From assembly GCA_050246015.1 (NCBI GenBank), contig JBFWWU010000002.1, positions 1-64,000 of the forward strand: a stretch of 64,000 bases of DNA, in the 5' to 3' direction. The DNA comes from JTS-AC122 sp050246015. Its GTDB lineage: Bacteria > Planctomycetota > Phycisphaerae > Phycisphaerales > UBA1924. This document shows positions 35,322 to 43,651 of this stretch, piece after piece. Both the position numbers and the translations under genes were made by a program. The notes under the pieces are model-generated. The model did no database searches, was not told the DNA's origin, and saw only the letters and a program-made list of their open reading frames with translations. Each line of letters starts with the position of its first letter. Position 1 is the first letter of the stretch.

Positions 35322-35334
35322 AACACAATCTTAT
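35320..35334. promoter_or_regulatory. Inverted repeat overlapping the lysR start (T-N11-A type)
   Basis: ATAA-N7-TTAT covers the start codon of lysR and includes a T-N11-A spacing, the general form of a LysR-type operator. Autoregulation is possible. One site by itself is weak evidence. Confidence 0.3.
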
Positions 35335-35371
35335 CAAGTTACCGTGTTCAAGAAAACGCACAATCGGCCGT

Positions 35372-35797
35372 TCAGGCCGGCCAGATTGTTCCCTCGACGA
35401 AATCCACCGAGTTGCCCGCGGGATCACGAACGTAGATCGATCGCCCGCCGCAATCCCAGTCTCGTTCCAGTTCGAGTTCGACCCTACTGGACTCCAGATG
35501 CGCTCGCCAGGCGCCCAGAGTGCCTGGCGGGACTCTGAACGCGACATGTCCGGGTCCGGTTGCTCCATGCGCCGGCACGTGCCGCCCGGTCTGCCTGGCG
35601 TGCTCGACGGTGAAGAGAAGCAGTATCGCGTCGCCGGTCGGCAGGCGCAACGCCACGCCGCCCGCGTCGGGAGTACCGACGCACCGCAAGCCGACTACTC
35701 GCTGGTAGAAGTGAGAATCCGCGCGGATGTCCGGTACGTACAGCACCGTCTCGTGCACTCCGATCACGGTCGTTGTCGCAGCATCGTTGTTCGACAT
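35372..35797 (-). CDS. VOC/glyoxalase-superfamily protein
   Basis: 141 residues forming two beta-alpha-beta-beta-beta half-modules. Start has AGGG Shine-Dalgarno. Key strands: HETVLYVPDIRADSHFYQRVVGL (ligand-bearing His at the start), LRLPTGDAILLLF, GPGHVAFRVPPGTL and SIYVRDPAGNSVDFVEG, with the final Glu as the likely metal ligand. Such proteins act as metal-dependent dioxygenases, lyases or antibiotic-binding proteins. No substrate can be assigned. It lies upstream of lysR with 51 bp between. Confidence 0.92.
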   Translation of the reverse strand: MSNNDAATTTVIGVHETVLYVPDIRADSHFYQRVVGLRCVGTPDAGGVALRLPTGDAILLLFTVEHARQTGRHVPAHGATGPGHVAFRVPPGTLGAWRAHLESSRVELELERDWDCGGRSIYVRDPAGNSVDFVEGTIWPA

Positions 35798-35854
35798 CGT
35801 GCCACCCTTGCGTCCAGCCGCTCGCCGTTCAAATATCGTTCACCCCGGCCACTT

Positions 35855-35890
35855 GAAAAAACAACCGACGGGTCCTTTCGGACCCGTCGG
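35855..35890 (-). terminator. Rho-independent terminator of the DUF11 lipoprotein
   Basis: On the minus strand, a perfect 11-bp stem (CCGACGGGTCC / GGACCCGTCGG) with a 4-nt loop, then a run of six U. It comes about 40 nt after the stop codon at 35929. Confidence 0.9.
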
Positions 35891-35928
35891 CGTGTAGATG
35901 TGCTAGATGTGGAACCGATCGGCCTTGC

Positions 35929-37461
35929 TTAGCGGTCAACAAAGTTGGTCAGTTCGTCGTCGCGCACCGGAGTCTTGATCTCGGTGCAGGTCGTCTCGCC
36001 GATGAGCAGTTTCTCGCCGGCGGACGAGGCCTTGGCGACGAAGGATCCATTGAACGCCTTGCCGACGCCGATCGTGCCGATGTTGAACGTGACCTTGTTG
36101 CCCGCGGCCGTGGCGTTTGCCGAAGAGACAAAGGCCAGCCCATCGGGCAGCGTCACGACCATCTTCACGTTCGTGAGCGGGATCTGACCCTGGTTCTTCA
36201 CTTCGACTCGGTAGGTCTGGTTGTCGCCGACGAGGACGATGTCCACGTTGTCGTCGGTGACGAGCGTGGCCAGGTCCGGAGCGCCCACAACGCCCGTCGA
36301 GCAGTTCGCGGACACCGGATCAGCGCAGACCGCGCGGGCCGACGCCGAGTTCTGGATCGAGCCCACCGCGGAGGCGAGGTTCAGCGTCAGCGTCAACTTC
36401 CTGCTGGCCTTGGGCGCCAGGTCGCCGACGTTCCAGGTGACCTTCCCGCCGGCGGCGGTCCCGCCGTCAGACGCGCTCACCACCGTCGAACCGGCCGGGA
36501 GGGTGTCCTCGACCACGGTGCTCCTGGCGACCGCGTCGCCGTTGTTGGTGACCGTGACCTCGAACGTCGCCGGACGGCCCAGGCGAACCGTCTGCGGGCA
36601 CACCTTGGTGATCGCCAGCACCGGCTGCTTGACGACGAAGGTCACGTCGCCGGACTTGGCCGACAGGTTGTTGTCAGCCGCGGCCGAGGCGCTGTTCGCA
36701 AACGAGCCGCTCTTGGCGGTGGGCTTGGCGGTGAACGTGCGGCGCTGGGTCTGGCCGGCGGCGAGCGTGCCGACGTCCCAGTTCCAGGTGTTCTTGCCGT
36801 CCGCCGTGGTCACGCCCTGAGGCAGGTTGTCCGTGACGCGGACGTTGGTCGCCGCGCCCGTGCCGGTGTTGGTGACTTCGATCGTGTAGGTGACCATGTC
36901 GCAGGGCGTGATCTCGCCCGGGGTCACCGACTTGGTGATCTTGAGCTGCGGGTTCACAATGTTGGTCGAGCAGCAGATCGAGTTCTGCCACGTCGCGCCG
37001 GAGCAGGCGCGGACAGCGCCGGAGCCGCCGGCATTCGCCGTGACCCGGATCGTCTTGCACGCACGCGGCGCCAGGTCGCCGACGGCGAACCCGCCGCCGC
37101 CGCCCTGCACGTCGCTCGAGACGATGCGCGCCCCTTCCAGCGAGTGCGTCACCATCACGTTCGACAGGTTCAGCGACGTGAGATTGCAGACCTCGATGTC
37201 ATACGTGAAGTTGTTGTTCGCAAAGACCTCTCGCGGCATCCCGCAGCGCACCGACAACGCGCTGGTGGCGCGGTCGCCGGTCGGAAGATACATCACGTCG
37301 CCGGGCGCCGGCGCGGGCGCGGGCTTGGCCGGCTCCGCCTGCTTGGCGGCGGGCTTGGCCGGTTCCGGGGCGGGGGCGGGCTCGTCGTTGCAGGCGCAGC
37401 CGGTCAGGCCGGCACCCACAACGAGCACGCCCAACAGCGTGGCAGTCAACTTTCGTACCAT
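35929..37461 (-). CDS. Lipoprotein with tandem DUF11 domains
   Basis: 510 residues. A lipobox (LTGC, Cys22) follows the signal peptide, then a Pro/Ala/Lys-rich spacer. From about residue 70 there are four beta-sandwich modules with the DUF11 pattern (FTYDIEVCNLTSLNLSNVMV, VTYTIEVTNTGTGAATNVRV, FEVTVTNNGDAVARSTVVED, YRVEVKNQGQIPLTNVKMVV, each with a following WNVGDLAP-like turn). Cys pairs (CCSTN, CACN and others) suggest disulfides. DUF11 modules resemble those of OmcB/large cysteine-rich envelope proteins. Likely a surface- or envelope-linked structural protein. A strong ribosome-binding site (AGGAG) precedes ATG 37461. Confidence 0.93.
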   Translation of the reverse strand: MVRKLTATLLGVLVVGAGLTGCACNDEPAPAPEPAKPAAKQAEPAKPAPAPAPGDVMYLPTGDRATSALSVRCGMPREVFANNNFTYDIEVCNLTSLNLSNVMVTHSLEGARIVSSDVQGGGGGFAVGDLAPRACKTIRVTANAGGSGAVRACSGATWQNSICCSTNIVNPQLKITKSVTPGEITPCDMVTYTIEVTNTGTGAATNVRVTDNLPQGVTTADGKNTWNWDVGTLAAGQTQRRTFTAKPTAKSGSFANSASAAADNNLSAKSGDVTFVVKQPVLAITKVCPQTVRLGRPATFEVTVTNNGDAVARSTVVEDTLPAGSTVVSASDGGTAAGGKVTWNVGDLAPKASRKLTLTLNLASAVGSIQNSASARAVCADPVSANCSTGVVGAPDLATLVTDDNVDIVLVGDNQTYRVEVKNQGQIPLTNVKMVVTLPDGLAFVSSANATAAGNKVTFNIGTIGVGKAFNGSFVAKASSAGEKLLIGETTCTEIKTPVRDDELTNFVDR

Positions 37462-37648
37462 GTGTAGCTCCTCATAATCGATGGATTAGACCGAATCCCG
37501 CGAATGCGGGCCCGACGAACCTAAGCCCCCGGCGTCGTCTGTTGTACGAATCGACGAACACCCCCGCTCAATCGCGGGAACTATACGCCCTCGCGCGCGC
37601 GGTGTCGTTCGGATCAATGCTGTTTTGAGCGTCGCGACGCGAGTTTCT

Positions 37649-38269
37649 TCACTCGGAGGGCTTCTGCCGCAGGAAATACGCGACAAACCCCAGTTCCTCC
37701 AACTCAACCCGCACCGGAATCCACGTCGTCGTGGTCTCGCTGAAACTGGTTGGATGATTTCGGCCACGATGCCAATCGGTGCCCGAACTGAACGTGGTGA
37801 TCGGGTGCTGCACCGTCCGCGTGACCGTGCCATACGAGCGGCTCGACCACACCACCATGTCGGCTCCAATCTCGCGAGCGAACGAAATGAGTTCCGATCT
37901 CCCGGACGCCGACGTCGGATCGACCGTATCGGTCGTTCGGAACATGCAAGAGCCTAGCAGGACTACTTGTTCAGGGGATTGTGATACCTGGATTGCGGTC
38001 AGGAGTTTGGCCTTGGCGGTTTGGATTTTTTCGGTAGGCCACTCGTCGGGGTGCGTGTCGCTCTCGACAACCTGCTTATGAAGTTCGGCGAGCACGCCGT
38101 CCACTCGTTCCCAGGGAACGGAGCGAAGGACGACATTGTCAGTGGCGGGAGTGGGCGAATCGGCGCGGGAGCCGTGGTAGGTGCGCTGCCAGACCGACGC
38201 GCATCCGGGGATAAGCGGCAGCGCCAGCATGAGTATCGCGAGCGCGGCACGATTGATCGCAGCAGTCAT
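37649..38269 (-). CDS. Hypothetical lipoprotein
   Basis: 206 residues with a clear signal peptide and lipobox (LIPGC, Cys23). The mature part is polar, with KIQTAKAKLLTAIQVSQSPE and a conserved-looking LGSCMFRTTDTVDP segment. A tail with GADMVVWSSRSYGTVTRTV and ELEELGFVAYFLRQ is suggestive of a small alpha/beta domain. Family not recognised. It is divergent from the DUF481 gene. Confidence 0.8.
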   Translation of the reverse strand: MTAAINRAALAILMLALPLIPGCASVWQRTYHGSRADSPTPATDNVVLRSVPWERVDGVLAELHKQVVESDTHPDEWPTEKIQTAKAKLLTAIQVSQSPEQVVLLGSCMFRTTDTVDPTSASGRSELISFAREIGADMVVWSSRSYGTVTRTVQHPITTFSSGTDWHRGRNHPTSFSETTTTWIPVRVELEELGFVAYFLRQKPSE

Positions 38270-38407
38270 GTGGAAAATGATAGGGAGGAGATTTGGTTGC
38301 GCGGCACAAACGCCGGTGTGGTATGTTTACCGCAGGCCTGAGAGGGCTGCTGACGGGATCAATGCTGAATCGTGCGCGCCGAACGCGCACCAGACGAGGA
38401 GAGTGGC

Positions 38408-39391
38408 ATGCTTCGAGAATGGGTCGTCGCCGCGGTCGTGGCGGGAGGTGTGTGCGGAGTGTCGAGCGGCGCGCGCGCGGATCAGATCCGGTTGGCCACG
38501 GGCGAAGTGCTGACGGTCCAGATCCTGGAGACTACGGAGACGTCGATCAAGTTCGCGCACCCGGTGCTGGGAGAGATGACGCTGCCGCGGGCGAGTGTCG
38601 AGGTGCTTGCCCCGCCGGACGGGCAACCCGCGAACGGCGCCCCCCCTACCCCCCCTACCCCCCCCACCACCCCTACCACCGCCTCCCCCCCTCCCTCCCC
38701 CCCACCACCACCACCCCCGCCGCCGACGAGTTTCTTTGAGGGATGGAAGGGGAAGATCGAGATCGGGCTCAACGGGTCGGACGGGAACTCGGAGACGCTG
38801 AGTTTCCGCGGCGCGGTCGGTGGCAAGCGGATCACGGACACGATGGAGACGACGCTTGACCTGAGTTACCTGTACAGCACGGACGACGGCGAAAAGACCA
38901 AGAGCCGCGGCGAGTTTGTCGGGAAGAACGACTGGCTGTTCAAGGATTCGCCGTGGGGCTTCTTTGTGCTGGGCAAGGTCGAGTTCGACGAGTTCCAGGA
39001 CTGGAACTGGCGCACGTCGGCGTTCGCGGGCCCGTCGTACACGTTCATCAAAAACGAGCGAACGACGCTGCGCGGGCGCGCGGGGCTGGGCATTACGAAG
39101 GAGTACGGCGGAAGGCGGAACGAGATCATTCCCGAGGGGCTCATCGGCGTGGACTTCACGCACAAACTGACGGATCGACAGAGCATCTTCCTCAGCGCCG
39201 AGTGGCTGCCGAGTCTGTCGGACTGGCCGGATTACCGGGCCAACGCCAAGGCGGGGTACGAGATCGTGGTCGATCCCTCGACGAACATGCTGCTGAAACT
39301 CGGCATCGAGGACCGGTACAACTCGAACCCCGGGGAAGGGATCAAGAAGAACGACATTGAGTACTTCATCCTGCTGGGGTGGGAGTTTTAG
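38408..39391 (+). CDS. DUF481-family outer-membrane beta-barrel protein
   Basis: 327 residues from ATG 38408, chosen by the GAGGAG ribosome-binding site. The signal peptide is VVAAVVAGGVCGVSSGARA. A small N-terminal domain (IRLATGEVLTVQILETTETS) is followed by an extreme Pro/Thr-rich linker (about residues 80-110) encoded by a near-homopolymeric C/A tract that may be slippage-prone. The rest is a DUF481/YdiY barrel: alternating strands such as RGEFVGKNDWLFKDSPWGFF, LGITKEYGGR, IFLSAEWLPSLSDWPDY and an aromatic C-terminal strand ending GWEF, the usual outer-membrane insertion signal. It precedes mscL on the same strand. Confidence 0.9.
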   Translation: MLREWVVAAVVAGGVCGVSSGARADQIRLATGEVLTVQILETTETSIKFAHPVLGEMTLPRASVEVLAPPDGQPANGAPPTPPTPPTTPTTASPPPSPPPPPPPPPTSFFEGWKGKIEIGLNGSDGNSETLSFRGAVGGKRITDTMETTLDLSYLYSTDDGEKTKSRGEFVGKNDWLFKDSPWGFFVLGKVEFDEFQDWNWRTSAFAGPSYTFIKNERTTLRGRAGLGITKEYGGRRNEIIPEGLIGVDFTHKLTDRQSIFLSAEWLPSLSDWPDYRANAKAGYEIVVDPSTNMLLKLGIEDRYNSNPGEGIKKNDIEYFILLGWEF

Positions 39392-39471
39392 AGGGGACGG
39401 GAAGTCGGATTCGGGATTGGGCAATGGGCGTAGGCGGGGGAGAGTCGGAGGCGGGGCAAAGGAGGATCGGT

Positions 39472-39918
39472 ATGGGATTTCTAAAAGAGTTTCGCGAGTT
39501 TGCGCTCAAGGGAAACGTGCTTGACCTGGCGGTGGGTGTGATCATCGGGGCGGCGTTCGGGAAGATCGTCTCGTCGATGATCGGGGACATCATCATGCCC
39601 GTGGTGGGCATGGCGATGGGGAAGGTGGATCTGAGCAAGTACCGGGTCGTGCTGGCTGAGGGGCAGCCGGAGGTGAAGGACGCGGCCGGGAAGGTGATTC
39701 AGGCGGGGGTCGCGGAGGTGGCGATCCGGCTGGGAATCTTTCTGAACGTGATCATTGACTTCATCATTCTGGCGCTGTGCATATTCGTGGTGGTGAAGAT
39801 CTTCAATGCGGCCAGGAGGCGGTTCGAGAAGGAACAGCCGGCGCCCGCGCCCGCCGCCCCGCCGGAGGAAGTGATGTTGCTGCGGGAGATCCGCGACGCG
39901 ATCAAGAGCCGGGGATAA
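39472..39918 (+). CDS. mscL: Large-conductance mechanosensitive channel
   Basis: 148 residues from ATG 39472, with AGGAGG placed 6 nt upstream. Textbook MscL: MGFLKEFREFALKGNVLDLA with the N-terminal amphipathic helix, TM1 VGVIIGAAFGKIVSSMIGDI, a periplasmic loop rich in Glu/Lys (AEGQPEVKDAAGKV) and TM2 LGIFLNVIIDFIILALCIFV, then a coiled C-terminal bundle (EEVMLLREIRDAIKS). It opens under membrane tension to release solutes. A hairpin about 60 bp downstream may terminate it. Confidence 0.98.
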   Translation: MGFLKEFREFALKGNVLDLAVGVIIGAAFGKIVSSMIGDIIMPVVGMAMGKVDLSKYRVVLAEGQPEVKDAAGKVIQAGVAEVAIRLGIFLNVIIDFIILALCIFVVVKIFNAARRRFEKEQPAPAPAAPPEEVMLLREIRDAIKSRG

Positions 39919-39980
39919 GTTTGAAGCGCGGGGGAGGGGTGGCCGCGCGTGAGAGAAGCAGCGCCGCAGGACTGTCGTGC

Positions 39981-40008
39981 CACGGCTTGCCGTCTTCGGC
40001 AAGCCGTG
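39981..40008 (+). terminator. Hairpin after mscL (terminator-like, first REP-related hairpin)
   Basis: A perfect 12-bp stem CACGGCTTGCCG/CGGCAAGCCGTG with loop TCTT followed by TTTTG. It can act as a terminator for mscL but also shares the CACGGCTTG arm with the REP units. A diverged copy lies at 40911-40940. Confidence 0.6.
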
Positions 40009-40033
40009 TTTTGAGGTGCTTTGATGGGCGAGG

Positions 40034-40272
40034 GACACGGCTTGGCTCAAGAGCAGCCAAGCCGTGGCACGTCAACCGCGGGGGACACGGCTTGGCTCAA
40101 GAGCAGCCAAGCCGTGGCACGTCAAGAGCAGCCAAGCCGTGGCACGTCAACCGCGGAGGACACGGCTTGGCTCAAGAGCAGCCAAGCCGTGGCACGTCAA
40201 GAGCGGCCAAGCCGTGGCACGTCAAGAGCGGCCAAGCCGTGGCACGTCAAGAGCGGCCAAGCCGTGGCACGT
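40034..40272 (+). repeat. Left REP array (50-bp hairpin units)
   Basis: Three full hairpin units begin near 40036, 40086 and 40161. Each has a perfect 12-bp stem CACGGCTTGGCT/AGCCAAGCCGTG around a 7-nt loop (CAAGAGC). Between and after them are four half-units (right arm only, 25 bp; three end-to-end at about 40195-40270). The spacer GCACGTCAACCGCGGGG is constant. The array ends about 30 bp before the RAYT gene. Confidence 0.9.
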
Positions 40273-40303
40273 CGTGGTAGTCGGCCGCGGATATGCTCTC
40301 AAC

Positions 40304-40891
40304 ATGGAACCTCCGCGGAAGAAACTGCATCGCCGCGAGGCGTACCTGCAGTCGAGGTTCCTGACGTTCTCGTGCTTTGGACGGTTGCCTCTGCTGAAGA
40401 ATCCGAAGATCGCGGATGAAATGGCCGCGTGTCTTGAGCGCGCCCGCCTCCGGCGAGGCTTTCGTCTCATCGCGTGGGTGATCATGCCCGAGCATGTGCA
40501 CCTGCTGATGGTGCCCAAGCCGGTTGAGAGCGACGGACGGGTACGTGTCTCGGTGCCGAGCCTGCTGATGGCGATCAAGCGCCCGCTCGCGGCCACGGTG
40601 CTTGAGCGCTGGCGACAGGCCAACTGGCAAGGTCTGTCGCGGCTGCGCGATGCCGAGGGAGAAGCACGGTTCTGGCAGCCGGGCGGCGGCTTTGATCGCA
40701 ATGTACGGGACGCCGAGGAGTATGCCAAGACGATCGAGTACATCCATCAGAACCCGGTGGAGCGAGGACTCGTGGCGGCTACCACCGACTATCGCTGGTC
40801 GTCCGCGCGAGCGTACGCGGGGATCGACGACGGACTGGTTCACGTCGATCAAGTCAAGCACGGCGAGCCTTGGGATTGGCGGAACGACTGA
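40304..40891 (+). CDS. REP-associated tyrosine transposase (RAYT), Y1/HUH family
   Basis: 195 residues from ATG 40304; the longer frame that starts in the repeats is not credible. It has the HUH-type motif HVH in VIMPEHVHLLMVPKP, a basic DNA-binding surface (RKKLHRREAYLQSRFLT at the start; IKRPLAATVLERW), the FWQPGGGFDRNVRDAEEYAK segment, and the likely catalytic Tyr in KTIEYIHQNPVERGL. RAYTs process repetitive extragenic palindromes and are thought to spread them. It lies between two arrays of one REP type, as expected for this system. No other transposition gene is present. Confidence 0.93.
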   Translation: MEPPRKKLHRREAYLQSRFLTFSCFGRLPLLKNPKIADEMAACLERARLRRGFRLIAWVIMPEHVHLLMVPKPVESDGRVRVSVPSLLMAIKRPLAATVLERWRQANWQGLSRLRDAEGEARFWQPGGGFDRNVRDAEEYAKTIEYIHQNPVERGLVAATTDYRWSSARAYAGIDDGLVHVDQVKHGEPWDWRND

Positions 40892-40910
40892 AAGTCACGC
40901 ACGAACGGGC

Positions 40911-41200
40911 CACGACTTGCGGTCTTCGGCAAGCGGTGTTTTGATGTGCTTTGACCAGTGAGGGACACGGCTTGGCTCAAGAGCAGCCAAGCCGTGGCAC
41001 GTCAACCGCGGGGGACACGGCTTGGCTCAAGAGCAGCCAAGCCGTGGCACGTCAACCGCGGGGGACACGGCTTGGCTCAAGAGCGGCCAAGCCGTGGCAC
41101 GTCAACCGCGGGGGACACGGCTTGGCTCAAGAGCAGCCAAGCCGTGGCACGTCAACCGCGGGGGACACGGCTTGGCTCAAAAGCAGCCAAGCCGTGGCAC
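40911..41200 (+). repeat. Right REP array (five 50-bp hairpin units)
   Basis: A diverged copy of the first hairpin (40911-40940, followed by the same TTTTGA...GCTTTGA sequence) is followed by five tandem units starting near 40966, 41016, 41066, 41116 and 41166. The units are nearly identical to each other and to the left array. The array is in the same orientation as the left array, not inverted. It ends directly against the stop codon of the small membrane protein at 41202. Confidence 0.9.
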
Positions 41201-41201
41201 G

Positions 41202-41384
41202 TCAGGGGGTGCCGGTGAGTGACTTATAGATGTAGATCCACATCGGCCGCCACCAGTACACGAGGATCAGGAAGACAATGATGGACATCGCGAAGGCGGT
41301 CCATTCCTTGCGGCGGGCCTCGCGGATGGCCTCGGCGAGGCAGAGGATCGTGAGAGCCAGGACGAGCCAGTCGATGATGGACAT
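41202..41384 (-). CDS. Small two-helix membrane protein (60 aa)
   Basis: 60 residues from ATG 41384, with GAGG 7-8 nt upstream. Two membrane helices (IIDWLVLALTILCLAEAI and AMSIIVFLILVYWWRPMW) are separated by a basic turn (REARRKEWT). Upstream frame extension is not protein-like and was dropped. Its stop codon overlaps the end of the REP array. Function unknown; it is downstream of the Gfo/Idh/MocA gene with 155 bp between. Confidence 0.65.
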   Translation of the reverse strand: MSIIDWLVLALTILCLAEAIREARRKEWTAFAMSIIVFLILVYWWRPMWIYIYKSLTGTP

Positions 41385-41539
41385 GGGGGCCTCACTTGGG
41401 GAGCGATTCGCAGTTGACGCCCGAGGGGGCTGCATGCTGCGGCACGCGAGAAGGTAGGGAGCCGGGAAGCGGGAGGCGGGACGCCTGCTCCACGAGTTGA
41501 GTAAAGGTGTCGGCCGCAGCGTCTGCTTGTCCGTTCTAC

Positions 41540-42652
41540 TCAGTACATCTCGCTGAGCCGCGCGAGTTCGGAGCCGATCTGGGTCTGGGGCCAATCGGCG
41601 CGGGTGGCCTCGACGATGCGTGCGGCGGTGCGGACATTGACGAACCCGGCGGTGGCATCGATCTCGGGGCGTTTGCCGGTGCGGATGGCGTCGAGGAAGG
41701 CCTTGATCTCTTCGGTGATGGGCTCGCCGTCGTCGATCTCGAGGTTCTCGATGTTGACGAGTTCCTGCCACTTGAGGCTGGTGAGGTCCGCGCCCTTGCG
41801 GAGGAGTTCGCGGACCTCCTGCATCTGGAGTTCGTTGGCCATGCGACGGATGAGGGTGCCCTTCTTGGCGGCGTAGTCGATCTTGGCGTAGGCGTTCTCG
41901 CCGGTGATTCGCATGACGCGTTCGGTCTTGAGGGCGAGGCGGCTGGCGGTGACGTTGGCGACGCACTTGCCCCAGGGCTTGTGGAAGGTGAGGCGGGCGT
42001 TGCAGATGTCCTCGTGCTCGGTGATGACGGGGACGCCAGAGGCGTGGATGTCGTCGGGCTCCTGGCCTTCCATGAGCATGAGGACGACGTCGAGGTCGTG
42101 GATCATCATGTCCATGACGACGCCGACGTCAACGGAGCGGAAGGTCATTGGGCTGACGCGGTGGACCTCCATGAAGCGGGTGTTGATGGGTGGCCCGTTC
42201 TGCTGGGCGCGGCGGAAGGCGCGCATGATGGGGTTGAAGCGCTCGATGTGCCCGACCATGAGGACGCAGCGCGTGCGCTCGGCGAGCTGCTTGATGGCCC
42301 AGGCCTCTTCGACGGACCCGGCGAGGGGCTTTTCGATGAGGCAGGCGACGCCGGCGCAGAGGAGGGGCTCGGCGGCGGCGCGGTGGTGGGTGGTGGGGAC
42401 GGCGATGCTGACGGCGTCAACGCCGGCGCTGAGGAGGTCCTGGACGTTCTCGAAGCCACGGCAGTTGAACTTTTCGGCGAGCTCGTCGCGGCGCTGGGCG
42501 CGGGAGTCGACGACGCCGACGAGCGTGCAACCCGGGAGCTGCGAATAGACGCGAGCGTGGTGCTGGCCCATTCGCCCGACACCCACGACGCCGCAGCGCA
42601 CGGGACGGCTTGCAGGGATGCCTTGGGCGGCGCTGGTGCCGTTGGTGCTCAT
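41540..42652 (-). CDS. Gfo/Idh/MocA-family NAD(P)-dependent oxidoreductase
   Basis: 370 residues. The N-terminal Rossmann domain binds NAD(P) (VRCGVVGVGRMGQHHARVYS, GxGxxG), with EKPLAGSVEEAW carrying the conserved Lys of the EKP motif. The C-terminal domain holds GHIERFNPIMRA and the catalytic His in MDMMIHDLDVVLML. Members oxidise sugar or sugar-nucleotide substrates. Some, such as GnnA, act on UDP-GlcNAc in lipid A synthesis. With lpxB elsewhere in the window a role in envelope sugar metabolism is possible, but this is inference. It follows trxA (66 bp) on the same strand. Confidence 0.9.
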   Translation of the reverse strand: MSTNGTSAAQGIPASRPVRCGVVGVGRMGQHHARVYSQLPGCTLVGVVDSRAQRRDELAEKFNCRGFENVQDLLSAGVDAVSIAVPTTHHRAAAEPLLCAGVACLIEKPLAGSVEEAWAIKQLAERTRCVLMVGHIERFNPIMRAFRRAQQNGPPINTRFMEVHRVSPMTFRSVDVGVVMDMMIHDLDVVLMLMEGQEPDDIHASGVPVITEHEDICNARLTFHKPWGKCVANVTASRLALKTERVMRITGENAYAKIDYAAKKGTLIRRMANELQMQEVRELLRKGADLTSLKWQELVNIENLEIDDGEPITEEIKAFLDAIRTGKRPEIDATAGFVNVRTAARIVEATRADWPQTQIGSELARLSEMY

Positions 42653-42718
42653 GCGGGGAGGATCCCAGTCGCGTCGGAGAGGGGCGGTCGGGGGGATGGG
42701 AGGGGGATCGGAGGGGGG

Positions 42719-43051
42719 TTAGCCGACGAGGGCGTTGAGGGCGTTTTCAAAGTCGGACTTGCTCTGAAGGCCGACGAACTTCTTGGCGACCTGACCGCCC
42801 TTGAAGATGAGGACGGTGGGTATGGCGGAGATTCCGTACTTGACGGAGACGTTGCGGTTGCTGTCGGTATCGAGTTTGCCGACTTTTACCTTGCCGCTGA
42901 ACTGCTCGGCGAGTTGGTCGATGGTGGGAGCGAGCATCCGGCAGGGCATGCACCACTCGGCCCAGAAATCGACGAGGACGGGTGTTTCTGACTGGAGCAC
43001 CTCGGCGTCGAAGTTGGCGTCGGTGAACTGAGTCACGTTCTGGCTGGCCAT
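42719..43051 (-). CDS. trxA: Thioredoxin (WCMPC active site)
   Basis: 110 residues, a single cytoplasmic thioredoxin fold: VTQFTDANFDAEVLQSE, PVLVDFWAEWCMPCRMLAPT, and the KYGISAIPTVLIFKGGQ segment with the cis-Pro. The redox pair is Cys34/Cys37. The active site is WCMPC, where nearly all thioredoxins have WCGPC. Such changes shift redox potential in engineered variants, but the effect here is unknown. It is the first gene of a minus-strand run with the Gfo/Idh/MocA gene. Confidence 0.97.
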   Translation of the reverse strand: MASQNVTQFTDANFDAEVLQSETPVLVDFWAEWCMPCRMLAPTIDQLAEQFSGKVKVGKLDTDSNRNVSVKYGISAIPTVLIFKGGQVAKKFVGLQSKSDFENALNALVG

Positions 43052-43273
43052 TGCGGTTCCTCACTAGGGCGGGCCGTTGCAACGAGGCTTAGGAGCCGGG
43101 GCTGGCGCGTACGACCGTCGAACGCGGGGGGCCCGGACGCTGGCGAACGGCCGAGGGACAAGTGTACGCGAATGGCGGACGGGAGGGAATCGGGCACATA
43201 CAAACGGGGGACGACGCCGGGTCTGACGGGCCGGTGTGCGCGAGGAGGGGAGGAGGCTGGCTACGCTTGGAGC

Positions 43274-43648
43274 ATGGCGGAATCTTCGTTCACTCGGGTT
43301 GAGCCGCTGCCGCTGGATGTGGTGCGTCCGGGGAGCCGGGCGTCGATCGCGGTGGTCACGGTTGACAAGGTGGGGGGCCGGGAGGCGCCGATCGTGCAGC
43401 AGGAACTGACGGCGGCGGCGGAAGCGTCGCGGTGGCGACTGGGGATCGACCTGTCGGGGGTGACGCTGCTATCGTCGATCGGTCTGGGCGCGCTGGTGAC
43501 GCTGCACAAGAGGGCGCGAGAGGAAGGGGGAGCGGTGGTGATCTTCGGGATCGGCAAGGAACTGATGGATGTCCTCAAACTGACGCACCTGGACCGCGTG
43601 CTGTCGATTGTCAAGGACAGCAGCGCGGCGACAAAGGCGATCGCCTGA
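43274..43648 (+). CDS. STAS-domain anti-anti-sigma-type protein
   Basis: 124 residues from ATG 43274. A single STAS domain: SIAVVTVDKVGGREAPIVQQ, then RLGIDLSGVTLLSSIGLGAL, where the Ser pair in LLSSIGLG marks the site phosphorylated by anti-sigma kinases in SpoIIAA-like proteins, and VVIFGIGKELMDVLKL. It probably relays a partner-switching signal. No kinase or phosphatase gene is adjacent. The purN start follows its stop by 3 bp, so they are co-transcribed. Confidence 0.88.
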   Translation: MAESSFTRVEPLPLDVVRPGSRASIAVVTVDKVGGREAPIVQQELTAAAEASRWRLGIDLSGVTLLSSIGLGALVTLHKRAREEGGAVVIFGIGKELMDVLKLTHLDRVLSIVKDSSAATKAIA

Positions 43649-43651
43649 GCC

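Noticed and set aside
40064..40303. N-terminal extension of the RAYT frame across the REP array
   Set aside because: The extension only reads the repeats; ATG 40304 gives the normal RAYT N-terminus.
39978..41200. REP arrays as a possible CRISPR
   Set aside because: The repeats are hairpins with constant spacers of only about 17-19 bp, not unique 30-40 bp spacers, and no cas gene is present.
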